Assembly (NCBI RefSeq): GCF_023161665.1
Contig: NZ_JALNTW010000001.1
Location: 603,544 to 667,543 of the forward strand
DNA from: Shewanella sp. 1CM18E
GTDB taxonomy: Bacteria; Pseudomonadota; Gammaproteobacteria; Enterobacterales; Shewanellaceae
Direction: 5' to 3'
Length of the DNA stretch: 64,000 nucleotides
The translations under genes and the position numbers were made by a program. Below, in pieces: positions 24,651 through 34,011 of the stretch. Numbering within the stretch: position 1 is the stretch's first letter; each line of letters opens with the position of its first letter. Under the pieces are notes generated by a model, which searched no databases, had not been told where the DNA came from, and worked only from the letters and a program-made list of their open reading frames with translations.

Positions 24651-26099
24651 TTAAACAGACATGCAGATGTATTTCATCTCTAAGTATTCTTCAATACCGG
24701 ATTTACCACCTTCTCGGCCAAGCCCTGACGATTTAATACCGCCAAAAGGGGCGACCTCAGTTGAGATAAGACCCGTGTTAACCCCCACCATGCCGTACTC
24801 TAACGCTTCTGCGACTTCCCAAACCAGCGAAATATCTCGACCATAGAAGTACGCTGCTAAACCAAACTCAGTATCATTAGCTTGCTTGATTACCTCTTCA
24901 ACATCGTTAAATTTAAATAAAGGGGCTAACGGTCCAAAGGTTTCTTCTTTAGCAACTAACATGCTGTTATCAGCATGAGTAATAACGGTCGGCTCAAAGA
25001 AGTTGCCGCCTAGAGCTGAACGTTTACCACCAGCAATCACTTTGGCGCCTTTCGATATCGCGTCAGCTAGGTGATGCTCTACTTTTTCTAACGCATCTAC
25101 ATTGATTAATGGTCCAGTTGTTACGCCCGCTTTAGTGCCGACGCCTAAGGTTAACTCATTAACCGCTAATGCGAGCTTTTTGGCAAACTCATCGTACACT
25201 TCAGCTTGCACATAAATCCGATTAGCACAAACACAGGTTTGCCCTGCATTGCGGTATTTAGCAATCATAGCCCCTTCAACCGCCGCATCGATGTCAGCGT
25301 CGTTAAACACGATAAAAGGCGCATTGCCACCAAGCTCTAATGACAACTTCTTAAGCGTAGGAGCGCATTGCTGCATAAGTTTAATGCCAACTGGAGTCGA
25401 TCCCGTAAAAGACAATTTTCTCACCACAGGATTGGCACAAAGTTCATTACCTATGGCTATAGCGTCACCAGTAATGACATTAAACACACCTTTGGGGATC
25501 CCTGCTCGCTCAGCCAACTCAGCTAATGCTAGTGCAGTAAATGGAGTTTGCGGAGCAGGCTTCACGACCATAGTGCAACCTGCAGCTAATGCAGGAGCAG
25601 CTTTACGAGTAATCATTGCCGCAGGAAAGTTCCACGGCGTAATAGCTGCAGTAACGCCAACACTTTGCTTAATAACGATAAGACGTTTATCGGCTTGATG
25701 AGCCGGAATAGTCTCGCCGTAGACTCGCTTGGCTTCTTCGCTAAACCATTCAATGAAAGAGGCGGCATAAGCCACCTCGCCTTTGGCTTCGCTTAGTGGC
25801 TTTCCTTGCTCAGTAGTCATCAACCGTGCTAAATCATCTTGATGTTCAGCTAACAAATCAAACCAGCGGTTCAACTTATGTGAGCGCTCTTTGGCAGTTA
25901 AAGCACGCCAGGCCGGTAAAGCGGCCTCAGCAGCAGTAATTGCCGCTTGAGTCTCATGTGTGCTCATAACTGGTACTTGGCCAATAATATCGGCTGTTGC
26001 AGGGTTCTGAATTGCGATGCTTTCACCGCTATCTGCATCAACCCATTCGCCATTGATATAACATTGCTGCCGCAGCAAGCTGGCATCATTTAATTGCAC
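24651..26099 (-). CDS. gabD: Succinate-semialdehyde dehydrogenase, NADP+ type
   Basis: A 482-residue aldehyde dehydrogenase closely following the GabD pattern. It has the N-terminal INGEWVDADSG, the nucleotide-site TPWNFPAAMITRK, FTGSTPVG, the general-base motif LELGGNAPF, catalytic Cys in GQTCVCANR, and the C-terminal GGIKSSGLGREGG. It oxidises succinate semialdehyde to succinate in the GABA shunt. The start is GTG at 26099, supported by AAGGAG five bases upstream. It is monocistronic here, with no gabT neighbour. Confidence 0.93.
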   Translation of the reverse strand: MQLNDASLLRQQCYINGEWVDADSGESIAIQNPATADIIGQVPVMSTHETQAAITAAEAALPAWRALTAKERSHKLNRWFDLLAEHQDDLARLMTTEQGKPLSEAKGEVAYAASFIEWFSEEAKRVYGETIPAHQADKRLIVIKQSVGVTAAITPWNFPAAMITRKAAPALAAGCTMVVKPAPQTPFTALALAELAERAGIPKGVFNVITGDAIAIGNELCANPVVRKLSFTGSTPVGIKLMQQCAPTLKKLSLELGGNAPFIVFNDADIDAAVEGAMIAKYRNAGQTCVCANRIYVQAEVYDEFAKKLALAVNELTLGVGTKAGVTTGPLINVDALEKVEHHLADAISKGAKVIAGGKRSALGGNFFEPTVITHADNSMLVAKEETFGPLAPLFKFNDVEEVIKQANDTEFGLAAYFYGRDISLVWEVAEALEYGMVGVNTGLISTEVAPFGGIKSSGLGREGGKSGIEEYLEMKYICMSV

Positions 26100-26418
26100 A
26101 AGTACTCCTTAAACTAAGTTCAGTGACTCGGTTTTATTTCTAAATTTAGGCTAACAGCATACATATAAACAAAGTTTGTATTATCTAAGGCCTTGTTATC
26201 TGCATTGTTGTTCTAACCGCAATAACTCAGCGTTTGACCACGGCACTTACCATTGGTTGCAAGCACAGCGAAACTCGATTCAAACATAAAAAATTATTTA
26301 TATCACTAGCCAGTCAATACTGATTATCAGGAGTGACTTCTTATTAAGAGCTATTGGCTAAGATTTAGACTTAAAATCTAGAGTTTAAAATCTAGTGCTT
26401 AATATCTAGGAAATGATA
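26100..26418. other. Intergenic region with 14-bp tandem repeats
   Basis: This 319-base spacer between gabD and cyaB (both minus) contains three direct repeats of about 14 bp at 26371-26411 (TTAAAATCTAGAG, TTAAAATCTAGTG and a diverged TTAATATCTAGGA) just after the cyaB stop. Nothing else was recognised. Confidence 0.5.
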
Positions 26419-26973
26419 CTAGTGACCATTAGCCTGCAAGGCTTGTTGTAGCTGGCGATAAGATTGATGCTCTTGCATCTCTGGCGTTAGGCCTAACTGT
26501 ATGGCTAACTCAAGCAACTCCGCTCTATAACGCGTTAGAGCAGACTCATCATCGGTCATAATCGCAAGCTCGGCAAAATCACCGATACCAGCTAGGTTAT
26601 CAACTGTGATATGAAATTTACCTAAAAAATAGATGCTGCGAGTCTTATGTAACTCTAAAACCTGCTCAAACCCCATGGTAAGCAGCATGCTTTTAGCTCT
26701 ATCACTGTCGCTAATATCGACGGCTTCGCAGCGATCCTTTTCAGGGCCTTTAACTATCCATAATTTGATCCCGGACGGCAGCATCTCTCGAATACATACA
26801 CTCTTACGTTGCGTCCCCAAAGTGTTATTCGGCATATCAAAGTAGCAATCATACTCTGCGTTGTCTTCAAGCATGACTTCAACGGCTAACAGCTTAAGCT
26901 TTTGCAAAAAATCGGCTTTAGACTGCAGCCGATACTTAAATTCAACTTCATATTTGCCAACAAAATGGACCAT
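26419..26973 (-). CDS. cyaB: Class IV adenylate cyclase (CYTH domain)
   Basis: A protein of about 184 residues with the CYTH triphosphate-tunnel fold. It shows the N-terminal KYEVEFKYRL (ExExK-like), a central KSVCIREMLPSG and LWIVKGPE, then HITVDNLAGIGDFAELAI. This fits CyaB-type class IV cyclases, which make cAMP, or related triphosphatases. The start at 26973 is chosen because the family motif begins within ten residues of it; an in-frame start at 27030 adds an unsupported hydrophobic stretch. Confidence 0.82.
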   Translation of the reverse strand: MVHFVGKYEVEFKYRLQSKADFLQKLKLLAVEVMLEDNAEYDCYFDMPNNTLGTQRKSVCIREMLPSGIKLWIVKGPEKDRCEAVDISDSDRAKSMLLTMGFEQVLELHKTRSIYFLGKFHITVDNLAGIGDFAELAIMTDDESALTRYRAELLELAIQLGLTPEMQEHQSYRQLQQALQANGH

Positions 26974-27054
26974 TGTTATTACCGCTAAGCCAGATAAATG
27001 TAGGCAAAGAGTATACGCCGCTAAAACCATTAAAATCTGCTAAGCATCCTAGAA

Positions 27055-27087
27055 AAATGGCTGAGAAATCAAATTTCTCAGCCATTT
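27055..27087. terminator. Perfect 15-bp hairpin terminator
   Basis: AAATGGCTGAGAAAT (27055-27069) pairs with 27073-27087 around the loop CAA. It lies downstream of the 55-residue minus-strand gene and upstream of cyaB, so it probably separates the two. Confidence 0.75.
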
Positions 27088-27166
27088 AGATAAAGCTACA
27101 ATATATTGTTTAACTCTTGTCTAACTTAGACTATTAAACTTGAGCCACACTCGATATTAGCTTTTG

Positions 27167-27334
27167 TTATTTGAGCTGTTGCTCTGTAACAATTTCTGCC
27201 GCTACTTGACGCCAACTTTGGCTAAGTTGCGTATGTTCCCTTTGCCGCTGGGGGAAAGTTTCAGATAAGTTTTCGAGGAGTTTGGCTTGTTTCTCACAAA
27301 TCTCAAGCCAGCGATGGGCATTTGATATTGACAT
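27167..27334 (-). CDS. Small helical protein, 55 residues
   Basis: MSISNAHRWLEICEKQAKLL opens a 55-residue, strongly helical, Gln/Glu-rich protein without signal or membrane segment. An AAGGA ribosome site lies about nine bases before the ATG, and a strong hairpin follows. It is probably a conserved small cytoplasmic protein of this genus. The function is unknown. Confidence 0.65.
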   Translation of the reverse strand: MSISNAHRWLEICEKQAKLLENLSETFPQRQREHTQLSQSWRQVAAEIVTEQQLK

Positions 27335-27497
27335 AAAATGTTTTCCTTAACGTTTTATTCATCCATAAAATCACTACCTATAAAGATAGCCTGTATAGCA
27401 TAAAATTCCAATCTAGTGACCTAGCCCCTTTTAAATATCAACGCTCAGGAGTATGTTAACTTTAGGTCGAGAAGTGATTAATCGAAAAGGAAAGCGC

Positions 27498-27842
27498 ATG
27501 ACTCCAACCCTACTTAAAATAGTGTTTATTGCTGTAGCGGTATTTATTATTTACAAACTTCTTTTTAGCGGTAAAAAAGGCTTAACGTTATTTGAAATGC
27601 ACTTTAAAGAGGGACGGCTAGACTCTCACAAAGGAAAAATTCCTGAGAAATTTGCCAAAGAGTGCCGCGCAATCGCTAAGTCAAATAAGCTAACTTGCAC
27701 AGTTAGGGCTGAAAAACTTAATGGGGTGCGCTTGCATATATCAGCTAATGTCAGTGACGGCATCGCTCAACGCATTAGAAATGTATTTCCATTTGAGTAT
27801 TATGACAAAAAGCAGGTTGATAACAGCAAGAAAGTTTCTTAA
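27498..27842 (+). CDS. DUF3634-family small membrane protein
   Basis: A 114-residue protein with an N-terminal membrane helix (about 4-22, LLKIVFIAVAVFIIYKLLF) and a cytoplasmic domain starting LFEMHFKEGRLDSHKGKIP. I recognise the pattern of the DUF3634 proteins of Shewanella and Vibrio. The start at 27498 is preferred because AAAGGA lies about eight bases upstream; an in-frame ATG at 27453 has its ribosome site too close. The function is unknown. Confidence 0.75.
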   Translation: MTPTLLKIVFIAVAVFIIYKLLFSGKKGLTLFEMHFKEGRLDSHKGKIPEKFAKECRAIAKSNKLTCTVRAEKLNGVRLHISANVSDGIAQRIRNVFPFEYYDKKQVDNSKKVS

Positions 27843-28067
27843 TCAACCTAATTAACTCGGTATTAAGAGCAAGCGGACTTACTATTGTAGCTGTTACTCT
27901 AGCGGCTTCGCCTCTTGCTCTTTGTTTTGCTACTCTTTAACTATCTCATCATTTATTGTGACAGTCGTATCCGCCTTTATAGCCGTCTGTCTCGTTGACA
28001 AAACATCCTCATCTTAATTTGCTGCTGTTAGCCAGTTTAAATATCTATAGGTTAACGTCTCAGCCCC

Positions 28068-28613
28068 TTACGCTTTAACTTTGCTAATCACTAAGGTGAC
28101 CTCAGCCATGGTGATGCCAAATTTAATGATATCGCTGCGGTTAATGATGGTGTTTTCATCTACCAAAAACATCCAGTCGTCAAAAGTCACTTGATATTCA
28201 GTATCATCTACTGGCAACAACATTTCATATTGCCATTGCAGCGCCATACCTACAGCTTGGCCTTGGGCTTCGCCTAAAATGTCATTTGCGGTACCTGTGT
28301 AGTTACCGTTGCCGAGATCTGTGATGTTCCAAATCCGGATCTGCTTTTCGCCGTCATCATAAATAAACCATTCTTTGATCTCGCCTTTATCACCTTGCCA
28401 ACTAGCCAGCATCTCAACAGTAAATCGCCGCGTAACCTTGCCGCTATAATCTTGAACTGTACCGTGAGCGGTAAGTTTGCCGTCAAAGAATGTCTTTAGA
28501 TCTAAATTGGGTGTGGTGCCTTGATAGTCATTAATATCTGAACTTGAACAAGCTGCAAGCAACAGCAACCCCAATACAGCTATAGACTGCTTAATCTTTC
28601 TTAACAATCGCAT
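28068..28613 (-). CDS. DUF3833 lipoprotein
   Basis: A protein of about 181 residues with a lipoprotein signal (MRLLRKIKQSIAVLGLLLLA, then lipobox AAC at about 20-22). The mature beta-rich domain (FFDGKLTAHGTVQDYSG, WMFLVDENTIINRSDI) is of the DUF3833 family. The start at 28613 is preferred because AGGAGAG precedes it; the longer reading has a charged stretch before the signal peptide. It is the last gene of a ten-gene operon and overlaps the chalcone-isomerase-like gene by 13 bases. It is probably an outer-membrane-facing lipocalin-like protein. Confidence 0.85.
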   Translation of the reverse strand: MRLLRKIKQSIAVLGLLLLAACSSSDINDYQGTTPNLDLKTFFDGKLTAHGTVQDYSGKVTRRFTVEMLASWQGDKGEIKEWFIYDDGEKQIRIWNITDLGNGNYTGTANDILGEAQGQAVGMALQWQYEMLLPVDDTEYQVTFDDWMFLVDENTIINRSDIIKFGITMAEVTLVISKVKA

Positions 28614-29287
28614 GCAAGCTCTCCTAGTAGTTGTTTTCTGAGCTCTGGTCGGCTGGTTTGCTCTGATAACCATATGGCAAGAAAGTCATCACTAAAGCCC
28701 TTAGGCAAAGGCTTAGCTAAGGGTTCACCGTTAAAGTAGAATTGGCTCACGCCTGAATCAAGAACGCTTAAGGTAAGCTTGTCGCCCTCTACCACATCGG
28801 GCCAAACCGATTTGATTTCCGCGAGCCATTTTTGCTGGCGTTGCTGACTTACCCCTATGTGCTGCCACTGATCTAAGGTCGCTTCCACCAGTCGCTCACT
28901 TGGGATCTCTTGATAATATTCAATATCTAACACCAGTGGTTGTTCGCCTTGACTGTAGTTACCATCAAGGGTGAGCAATTTGGCTCGATAAAGCGAAAAC
29001 CACCACCACTGCATCTCACCACGACCAACCTCTTTAAAATCATCGCTCTGCTGCAGAGTGGTTTTATCAATCTGGGTTAAAACCTCTTGAGAGTCAGTCT
29101 TTTGATAGTGAGCAGCTTGAGGTTTTGTATCTGTGCTTGAAGAACCGATTTGCAGCGATTCATCAATTAATTGCTGCACAATTTTAGCTTGAGCCGAGCT
29201 GGTAAGCGTAAGCAGAATACTCAAGACCAAAAAAATGGTTTTTACCGCACCGAGACTGTGCCAACCAACAACGGAAGTAACACGCAT
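28601..29287 (-). CDS. Chalcone-isomerase-like exported protein
   Basis: A 228-residue protein with a signal peptide (about 15-34, KTIFLVLSILLTLTSSAQA). The domain (VGRGEMQWWWFSLYRAKLL, LVLDIEYYQEIPSERLVEAT, FNGEPLAKPLPKGFSDDFLAIWL) follows the bacterial chalcone isomerase-like family, which usually lacks the plant enzyme's role and may bind fatty acids. It is periplasmic. It lies 16 bases after the DUF2878 gene and overlaps the DUF3833 gene. Confidence 0.85.
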   Translation of the reverse strand: MRVTSVVGWHSLGAVKTIFLVLSILLTLTSSAQAKIVQQLIDESLQIGSSSTDTKPQAAHYQKTDSQEVLTQIDKTTLQQSDDFKEVGRGEMQWWWFSLYRAKLLTLDGNYSQGEQPLVLDIEYYQEIPSERLVEATLDQWQHIGVSQQRQQKWLAEIKSVWPDVVEGDKLTLSVLDSGVSQFYFNGEPLAKPLPKGFSDDFLAIWLSEQTSRPELRKQLLGELACDC

Positions 29288-29303
29288 AAATTAATCCCCA
29301 TAA

Positions 29304-29816
29304 TCAGTTGGCTTGTGGCCGACTGATATTAACAAACATAGGGAACATTACGAGCCAAACAAAGAACAGGATCAGCGCGCTAGAGAATAATTCTAGTGGC
29401 AAAACAACCGCCTCCAAGCGCGCTCCGGCCAAATAACTTAAACAGCCGAATACTCCACCTAGTAGCGCGTTAAATTGCCATTTTAATTTTTGAGTGAACA
29501 TCAAGCTATAACGTAATGAAATGGCAAAGTGACACCAGATCAACAGCAGCCAAATGGGGAACTGCTGAAACTGAAACACACCAGCAAACATCAACGCACA
29601 ATCAAATACGAAACCAAAGCCTGCGACTTTGAGCATTAACTTTAAATCTTGCAAAGGATTTAATGATAAATAAAAGTGCAATAGCAGTAACGGCACAGTT
29701 AGCCAAAGGGCCGAGTTTTGATACAAGATAGATAGCCACCACACGCCTTGAAACATGACGAGATTGATCATGTTTAGGTGTAGTGGCTTAAGCCTAGCAG
29801 TAGAGCTCATCAACAT
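29304..29816 (-). CDS. DUF2878 integral membrane protein
   Basis: A 170-residue protein with about five hydrophobic helices (VMFQGVWWLSILYQ, ALWLTVPLLLLHFYLSL and further segments). It follows the DUF2878 pattern commonly seen beside cfa and DUF1365 genes. It is located in the inner membrane; the role is unknown. It starts 37 bases after the cfa-type gene with an AAGGGT ribosome site. Confidence 0.8.
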   Translation of the reverse strand: MLMSSTARLKPLHLNMINLVMFQGVWWLSILYQNSALWLTVPLLLLHFYLSLNPLQDLKLMLKVAGFGFVFDCALMFAGVFQFQQFPIWLLLIWCHFAISLRYSLMFTQKLKWQFNALLGGVFGCLSYLAGARLEAVVLPLELFSSALILFFVWLVMFPMFVNISRPQAN

Positions 29817-29853
29817 ATCAAATACCCTTTAATCAATGCTAAATAAATGCAGA

Positions 29854-31107
29854 CTAAAGACTGGTATTAGTCGCTACACGATATTGCGGTCTAACCGCCA
29901 CTAGATGCACGGTACTGGTGGTTCTTTCTAAGAACCCTCCCTCACAGTAACTTAAGTAAAACTTCCACATACGAATAAAATCGTCGCCATAGCCCAAGCG
30001 TTTTATTTGCGGTAACGCAGCATCAAAATTGTCATGCCAGTCTTTAAGGGTTTTAGCGTAATCTAGTCCCATATCGTCAATCGACCAAGTCACAAAATCG
30101 GTATGCTTGGTTAGCTCATTTGTCATGCGTGTCACAGATGGTAAACAGCCACCTGGGAAAATATAACGCTGAATAAAGTCTGCCCCTTTGCGATAACTGT
30201 CATAGCGCTGGTCTGCGATGGTAATCGCTTGAATGAGTAAGCGACCATTAGGCTTAAGTACACTCTGCAGCTTTTTGAAAAATCCCGGTAGATATTCGTG
30301 ACCAACCGCTTCAATCATTTCAATCGATACCACGCGGTCATACTCTCCGCTTAATATGCGGTAATCATCTTTAAGTAGCGTGACCGAGTCTTGCAAACCT
30401 TCTTGCTCAACCCGCTTTTTGGCGTATTCATACTGAGCATCTGAGATAGTGGTGGTGGTAACCTTTACTCCATAGTGCTTGGCAGCGTAAATAGCCAATG
30501 CCCCCCAGCCGGTACCAACCTCTAAAAGGCTTTGACCTGGAGTTAAATCTAAGCGCTCACAAATCGTTTTAAGCTTGTGTTGCTGGGCTTCATCAAGACT
30601 TGCGCCGCTATGAGGATATAGCGCACTTGAATAGAGCATTTCTTTATCTAAAAATTGCTCATACATTTTATTGCCCAAGTCATAGTGGGCTAAAATATTG
30701 CGCTTTGAACCAGCCTCTGTGTTGCGATTAAACAGGTGCGAAAGCCTGCTAAATGGCGCCGTTACCCAAGACAATTTTTGCTCCAACTTATCGAGTAATG
30801 GTAAATTTCTCGCAAATAACTGCACCACTTTGGTTAAGTCTGGGCTTGACCAGTGAGCCTGAATAAATGCTTCGCCGGCACCAATAGAGCCTGACAATAA
30901 AACCTGACGATAAAAACGCGGATTAAGCACGACTATTGTTGCGTGTAAGTCTGAGGATTTATGGCCAAACTCATAACTTTTTTCGCCATCAATCAAGCAT
31001 AAATGCCCTTCAGCTAACCCAGGCAGCACTCCTAACAATAGCTTTCTTGCTAGGCTATCAGGCAAACGCTCAGCGGCCAGATTATGTTTTGTGGTTATAT
31101 CTTCCAT
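29854..31107 (-). CDS. cfa: Cyclopropane-fatty-acid synthase-family methyltransferase
   Basis: A 417-residue SAM-dependent enzyme with an N-terminal lipid-binding part (residues 1-130), then YDLGNKMYEQFLDKEMLYSS, the SAM motif LLEVGTGWGALAIYAA and the late GYGDDFIRMWKFYLSYCEGGF. It methylates unsaturated acyl chains of membrane phospholipids. The start at 31107 overlaps the upstream stop (TAATG) and has GGAGAA before it; a longer frame would run into the DUF1365 gene. In this operon context it may belong to the Cfa-like methyltransferases tied to singlet-oxygen or light stress rather than the growth-phase Cfa. Confidence 0.92.
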   Translation of the reverse strand: MEDITTKHNLAAERLPDSLARKLLLGVLPGLAEGHLCLIDGEKSYEFGHKSSDLHATIVVLNPRFYRQVLLSGSIGAGEAFIQAHWSSPDLTKVVQLFARNLPLLDKLEQKLSWVTAPFSRLSHLFNRNTEAGSKRNILAHYDLGNKMYEQFLDKEMLYSSALYPHSGASLDEAQQHKLKTICERLDLTPGQSLLEVGTGWGALAIYAAKHYGVKVTTTTISDAQYEYAKKRVEQEGLQDSVTLLKDDYRILSGEYDRVVSIEMIEAVGHEYLPGFFKKLQSVLKPNGRLLIQAITIADQRYDSYRKGADFIQRYIFPGGCLPSVTRMTNELTKHTDFVTWSIDDMGLDYAKTLKDWHDNFDAALPQIKRLGYGDDFIRMWKFYLSYCEGGFLERTTSTVHLVAVRPQYRVATNTSL

Positions 31108-31886
31108 TATATTTTCTCCGCTGGCTTTCCAGGGTGCCCAATAAAGGGCACGCGTTTGATAAATAGCTTTAATGCTTGCCAATAAATTCCTTGGACGATT
31201 CTTAACGTCATAAAAGGAAAACTGATTAACATGGCTCGCAAACTTTTAGCGCTCATTTGTTGTTTATCAAGACTTAAATTAGCGTCAAATAACTTTTGCT
31301 CACTGCGATTTTCAATACCTACTCTGACCTTGTCTGCTGGAGCACTGACCCGCCAGATGTACTTCATGTTCAAGTCCATAAAAGGTGAAACATGAAACGC
31401 CTTATCCGTTGGCTGCGTGTTTTCAAGATCGATTAAATAATAATGACGCTCATTCCATGGCGTATTACTTACCTCAGCAAGCAGGTATTTTGCATCGTCA
31501 TCTTGGTAACAAAAAAAACAATTTATCGGACTAAAATAGATCCCAAAATGGCGAACCTGACCGACAAATACCACTCGGTTACAACTCGTATTAGCACCTA
31601 ACTGCTGCGTCTTAGCTAACACCCTAGCTTTTAAATTATCCTGTAGAGCATCAATATCAGTCTGCTTAGATAAGTAATCCGTTTGCTTGAACCTAAGCGG
31701 CGCTGCACGCTTAGATGAAAACACTCGGCTTACATTTTCTAGCCTGTCTAACTCATCTAAGTCGATGCCTAACATCGCCATGGAATAGTTAAAAGCGTGC
31801 AAGCTTGGCTGGTACCGTTTGTGCGCTACGCTACCGGTATAAACACCGCTAACAAACTCTTCATTAATTAACGAGTGACTACTCAT
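31107..31886 (-). CDS. DUF1365 protein
   Basis: A 259-residue protein opening with SGVYTGSVAHKRYQPSLHAF. It contains VGQVRHFGIYFSPINCFFCY and YLLAEVSNTPWNERHYYLI, then KAFHVSPFMDLNMKYIWRVS, all typical of DUF1365. This family is nearly always encoded between an FAD oxidoreductase and a Cfa-type methyltransferase, as here, and is implicated in fatty-acid modification. It overlaps the oxidoreductase by four bases and cfa by one. Confidence 0.9.
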   Translation of the reverse strand: MSSHSLINEEFVSGVYTGSVAHKRYQPSLHAFNYSMAMLGIDLDELDRLENVSRVFSSKRAAPLRFKQTDYLSKQTDIDALQDNLKARVLAKTQQLGANTSCNRVVFVGQVRHFGIYFSPINCFFCYQDDDAKYLLAEVSNTPWNERHYYLIDLENTQPTDKAFHVSPFMDLNMKYIWRVSAPADKVRVGIENRSEQKLFDANLSLDKQQMSAKSLRAMLISFPFMTLRIVQGIYWQALKLFIKRVPFIGHPGKPAEKI

Positions 31887-33163
31887 AAACGCATTCCAAA
31901 GGCTTCACAAACGTCAAATGCACTGTGTACACCATCTTCATGAAAGCCGTTGTACCAATAAGCGCCAGCAAAATGAGTATGGTTAACACCTGAAATTAAA
32001 TCGCGCTGCGACTGGGCTTGCATACTGTCTTCATTAAAAACCGGATGCGCATAATTAAAAGTACGTAATACCTTGCTAGATGAGATCAACTCAGATTGAT
32101 TTAATGTCACACAAAATGTTGGCGCCCCCTCAGGCAAACGCTGCAAAATGTTCATATTGTAGGTCACTGAAGCTTGCTTTTTAGTGTCACCATCTAAACG
32201 ATAATTCCAGCTAGCCCATGCAGCTTGACGCTTAGGCATTAAGCTCTCATCTGTGTGTAGTACAACTTCATTATTTTGATAAGCAAGCTTACTCAATACC
32301 TGCTGCTCTTTTGCTGTTGAGTCTTGCAACATCGCCAGCGCTTGGTCGCTATGGCAAGCCAGCACCACTTCATCAAACTCTTGCCACTCACCACCACTCA
32401 CTTGCAGTTGTACGGCATCGTTTTCGCGCTTAATTGCCGTCACAGGGCTGTTTAAGTGGATGGCATCTTTAAAAGGCGCGATTAAATCGGGAATGTAGCT
32501 ACGAGAACCACCTTGTAACACGTACCACTGTGGTCTATCTGCGATGTTTAACAAGCCGTGGTTTTGGAAAAACTGAATAAAAAAGCGCAATGAAAAAGCG
32601 CGCATATCATCAATACTCGAAGACCAAATAGCAGCGCCCATAGGCAAAATGTAGTGCTGACTAAAAAAGTCACTAAAACCTTTGCGATCGAGTAATTCAC
32701 CTAAGGTTTGAAACTGGTAATTGTCATCTGCGAAAGCTTGCTTACACAACTTATTAAAGCGCAAAATCTCTAAGATAAAAGACCAAAACTTGGGGTTAAA
32801 AATATTGCGCTTTTGTGCAAACAGGCTAGAAACAGTGTTGCCATTATATTCAAGACCCGTGTTAGCATTGTGCACACTAAAACTCATCTCCGTCGCTAAC
32901 GGTTTAACATTAAGTCGCGCCAGTAACTGCTCAAATCTTGGATAAGTTCTGTCATTAAATACGATAAAGCCAGTATCGATGGCATACTCTTTACCGTCGA
33001 CTTCAACGTCGACAGTAGCAGTGTGCCCGCCTATATAATCGTTTGCTTCAAACACCGTGACCTCATGCTTTTGCGACAAAATATGCCCGCAAGTCAACCC
33101 TGAGATCCCTGTGCCTACAATTGCAATTCGTTTAGATTGTTTATTATTGTCGACGATATTCAT
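31883..33163 (-). CDS. FAD-dependent amine-oxidase-type oxidoreductase
   Basis: A 426-residue flavoprotein with the dinucleotide motif IAIVGTGISGLTCGHILS near the N-terminus, FEANDYIGGHT, and the C-terminal HFAGAYWYNGFHEDGVHSAF. It belongs to the NAD(P)-binding Rossmann amine-oxidase family that accompanies DUF1365 and Cfa-type enzymes. It may desaturate or oxidise acyl chains. It overlaps its neighbours on both sides by four bases, so it is firmly in the operon. Confidence 0.9.
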   Translation of the reverse strand: MNIVDNNKQSKRIAIVGTGISGLTCGHILSQKHEVTVFEANDYIGGHTATVDVEVDGKEYAIDTGFIVFNDRTYPRFEQLLARLNVKPLATEMSFSVHNANTGLEYNGNTVSSLFAQKRNIFNPKFWSFILEILRFNKLCKQAFADDNYQFQTLGELLDRKGFSDFFSQHYILPMGAAIWSSSIDDMRAFSLRFFIQFFQNHGLLNIADRPQWYVLQGGSRSYIPDLIAPFKDAIHLNSPVTAIKRENDAVQLQVSGGEWQEFDEVVLACHSDQALAMLQDSTAKEQQVLSKLAYQNNEVVLHTDESLMPKRQAAWASWNYRLDGDTKKQASVTYNMNILQRLPEGAPTFCVTLNQSELISSSKVLRTFNYAHPVFNEDSMQAQSQRDLISGVNHTHFAGAYWYNGFHEDGVHSAFDVCEAFGMRL

Positions 33164-34011
33164 TGAGACACCTTCTTAGCTTCTTCAGGCTTATTTTTTA
33201 GATGATTATCTGTAGTTTCTACAGTTGTTGAACTTGCTTGGTTATCGCTGTGCGCTGGTAAATCGGTATGGGGAGCTACTTCAGTTGTTTGGTTAATCCG
33301 CTCCCACAAACTTCGTGGTAATAATGAGATAAACTTAAGCAACAAAGTAAAACGTTTAGGAAAGTGGATCTCTCTAACCCCTTTAGTTAACCCGTGGCGA
33401 ATAGCAACAGATGCCTCCTCGCTGGTTAGCTGCATTGGCATAGCAAAGTCATTTTTATCGGTGAGCGGCGTTTTAACAAAGCCAGGGCAAATCACACTGA
33501 CGCCAATATTGTGTGGCTTAAGGTCAATAGCCAAGCTACTTGCTAGATACTGCACTCCCGCTTTCGAGGCGCCATAAGCTTCAGCTCGAGGAAATGGCAA
33601 ATACACCGCACTCGAGCCCATCAACCCTAAACGACCTCCAGATTTGATCAGCGGTATAAATGCGCCTAAGCAATAACCCATAGCAATTAAGTTAGTGCGG
33701 ATCACTCGCTCAAATAGCTCGGCATCAAATTGATGTGCATCGTTTATGTATTCACAGCTTCCGGCATTTAAGACCACTAAATCGAATCCATCTACACCAG
33801 TTTCAGTTAACGCTTTAGCTTGCGCCTTTACCGCTGCGTTATCTGTAATATCAAACACTAATGCTTCGGCGCCACTAAGTTGCGACAATGCTTGCTGATT
33901 ACGACCACAGGCATAAACCTGCCAACCATCAGCAAGGTAATCCTTGGCAAGTTGCAAGCCAATTCCTGAACTCGCACCGGTGATAAGTACTTTCTTTTGG
34001 CTTGTGTTCAT
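33160..34011 (-). CDS. Short-chain dehydrogenase/reductase
   Basis: A 283-residue SDR with NAD(P) site VLITGASSGIGLQLAKDY, NAG motif VLNAGSCEY, and catalytic Ser (GSSAVYLPF) with YGASK (Tyr and Lys). A C-terminal extension of about 50 residues is polar and low-complexity. The substrate is unknown. It shares a base with the upstream gene and overlaps the next by four. Confidence 0.9.
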   Translation of the reverse strand: MNTSQKKVLITGASSGIGLQLAKDYLADGWQVYACGRNQQALSQLSGAEALVFDITDNAAVKAQAKALTETGVDGFDLVVLNAGSCEYINDAHQFDAELFERVIRTNLIAMGYCLGAFIPLIKSGGRLGLMGSSAVYLPFPRAEAYGASKAGVQYLASSLAIDLKPHNIGVSVICPGFVKTPLTDKNDFAMPMQLTSEEASVAIRHGLTKGVREIHFPKRFTLLLKFISLLPRSLWERINQTTEVAPHTDLPAHSDNQASSTTVETTDNHLKNKPEEAKKVSQ

